From contig JAWQRM010000076.1 of the NCBI GenBank assembly GCA_033557675.1, positions 1-32,196 of the forward strand: a stretch of DNA of 32,196 bases, written 5' to 3'. This document shows positions 31,151 through 32,196 of the stretch, piece by piece; the first letter of the stretch is position 1, and every line of letters starts with the position of its first letter. The notes beneath the pieces are model-generated. The model ran no database searches. It had not been told where the DNA came from and was given only the letters and a program-made list of their open reading frames with translations. The DNA comes from Coptodactyla brooksi (Eukaryota > Arthropoda > Insecta > Coleoptera > Scarabaeidae). Position numbers and translations under genes: made by a program.

Positions 31151-32196
31151 GTAAGCGAATGATCCTTTACTTTCTTTCTACCTGATTGAATCATTTATAA
31201 TAACAAAGGAGTTTTTTTATGCCAATGAAGACAAAAAAAATCTGAGAAATATATTTTTTACTAATTTTGACGGGGAATTGGACTTTCTCTTACAATTCCA
31301 ATCCCATTTTTCTTTCTTAACACACCACAACTTGTTTTAACTTTCTATAGGGAGTTAAAACAAGTTCTGTAGTGTTGCTTTTGATGCAACATTCACTTTT
31401 TTTTTAAATATCTTTTTGCAAGCTTTGTGAAAAGTGAAATTTGGAAACAAAGAATGAATTTATTCAATTCTTTTTAATAACCATTAATAAATTGTGAATA
31501 TACATATAGGGTTTCACATCGACTACATTATATTTATGTGATATACAGTGTTGGGCAAATGTGTGGAACCAAAACGAAACGAAATTTGGGAGATATATAT
31601 ACAAATATACCTACTTTGAATTTTTTAAACTTTGAATTTTTGAAATCTAAAGTTTATAATGAAACATTCTGTATATTATTTTAGTTTTGTGCTAGAAAGT
31701 ATATTGATTTAGTTTTAACCTATTTTAAATAAAAAATAACTTTTAAACATAATTCAATGTGTATTTTAAATTCTCGATATTTGATTGTCATACTGTGTAG
31801 GTATATAATATCGAAAAATCTCTGGAATTTTTAGAGATATCGAAACGAAATTTGGGAGATATATATTACAGTAAATTTCGCATTTACTTTGAATGTTTTA
31901 AATTATTTTGAACCTCTGGTTTAACCGGAAGCAATACCGATTTTAAAATTTATAATGAAACCCCCTGTACATTAGTGTCGAAAGAAGCATTTTATTACGA
32001 GTACAAAAATATTAGGTTCGATATTTTTTATTTCAATACCAACCGAATTGTGGATATGGAACCTTTGGTTTCGTAGCAAGTTAGTCACTGGTTACCACTT
32101 CATTAAAACGATATTAAATAGCTCGATAAGAATTTCGTCGACCAAGTCGACATTATCAAAAGCAGACAGGAAATCATTTCCTGGCTGCTCTTGATA
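31151..32196. other. First intron of the signal-peptide gene, with repeats
   Basis: The intron contains a direct repeat pair (CGAAACGAAATTTGGGAGAT at about 31576 and 31842, followed by similar sequence), a transposon-end-like CAGTGTTGGGCAAATGTGTG at 31546, and a hairpin at 31329-31366. No exon was recognised. Confidence 0.6.
31329..31366. repeat. Perfect 14-bp inverted repeat
   Basis: Arms AACTTGTTTTAACT (31329-31342) and AGTTAAAACAAGTT (31353-31366) around a 10-base loop. Confidence 0.85.

Noticed and set aside
1..32196. tRNA, rRNA, CRISPR or prokaryotic operon features
   Set aside because: Spliceosomal introns and animal gene families show nuclear eukaryotic DNA. No cloverleaf tRNA or regularly spaced spacer array was seen by eye.

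Overview
The window is AT-rich nuclear DNA with short and long spliceosomal introns (GT...AG), dispersed transposon relics and metazoan-type signalling proteins. The protein sequences look insect-like. A beetle is my guess, but that rests only on general impression and not on a diagnostic marker. All splice sites below were placed by hand from reading-frame phase and family resemblance; no alignment or RNA data were available.

Layout from left to right. (1) 1-7.9 kb, + strand: the 3' part of an IQSEC/BRAG-type Arf exchange factor (Drosophila schizo/loner type). Three exons carry the Sec7 domain, the PH domain and a tail ending in a PDZ-ligand-like sequence. Its introns hold several copies of one dispersed repeat. 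(2) 8.07-11.6 kb, - strand: a three-exon MDR-superfamily (zinc-type alcohol dehydrogenase-like) gene. Its 3' two thirds and downstream flank are tandemly duplicated (unit about 1.5 kb), which leaves a decayed second copy. (3) 11.6-13.9 kb: no gene found, but it holds a 38-bp tandem array of palindromes. (4) 13.9-21.6 kb, + strand: most of a Dbl-family RhoGEF of the ARHGEF2/ARHGEF18/AKAP13 group (Drosophila Cysts/dp114RhoGEF type). It runs from the middle of the DH domain to the stop. A likely 21-nt microexon and two pogo/Tigger-like transposon relics lie among or beside its exons. (5) 21.6-25.9 kb: 3' flank with a 453-bp MITE-like element and other repeats. (6) 25.9-30.7 kb, - strand: a complete five-exon TRMO gene (tRNA N6-methyladenosine-37 methyltransferase, TsaA-like/UPF0066). 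Its 3.1-kb second intron is filled with a repeat, a mariner relic and a second DDE transposase relic. (7) 30.7-32.2 kb: a short divergent promoter region, then the first coding exon (signal peptide) of a + strand gene that continues out of the window, preceded by an upstream ORF that overlaps its start codon.

The genes do not form a functional pathway. IQSEC and the RhoGEF both control small GTPases (Arf and Rho), but their adjacency looks incidental. The most useful observations are the microexon, the tandem duplication with one decaying copy, the palindromic array, the missing 5' half of the RhoGEF DH domain, and several candidate alternative exons. I did not find a convincing wholly new biological system.
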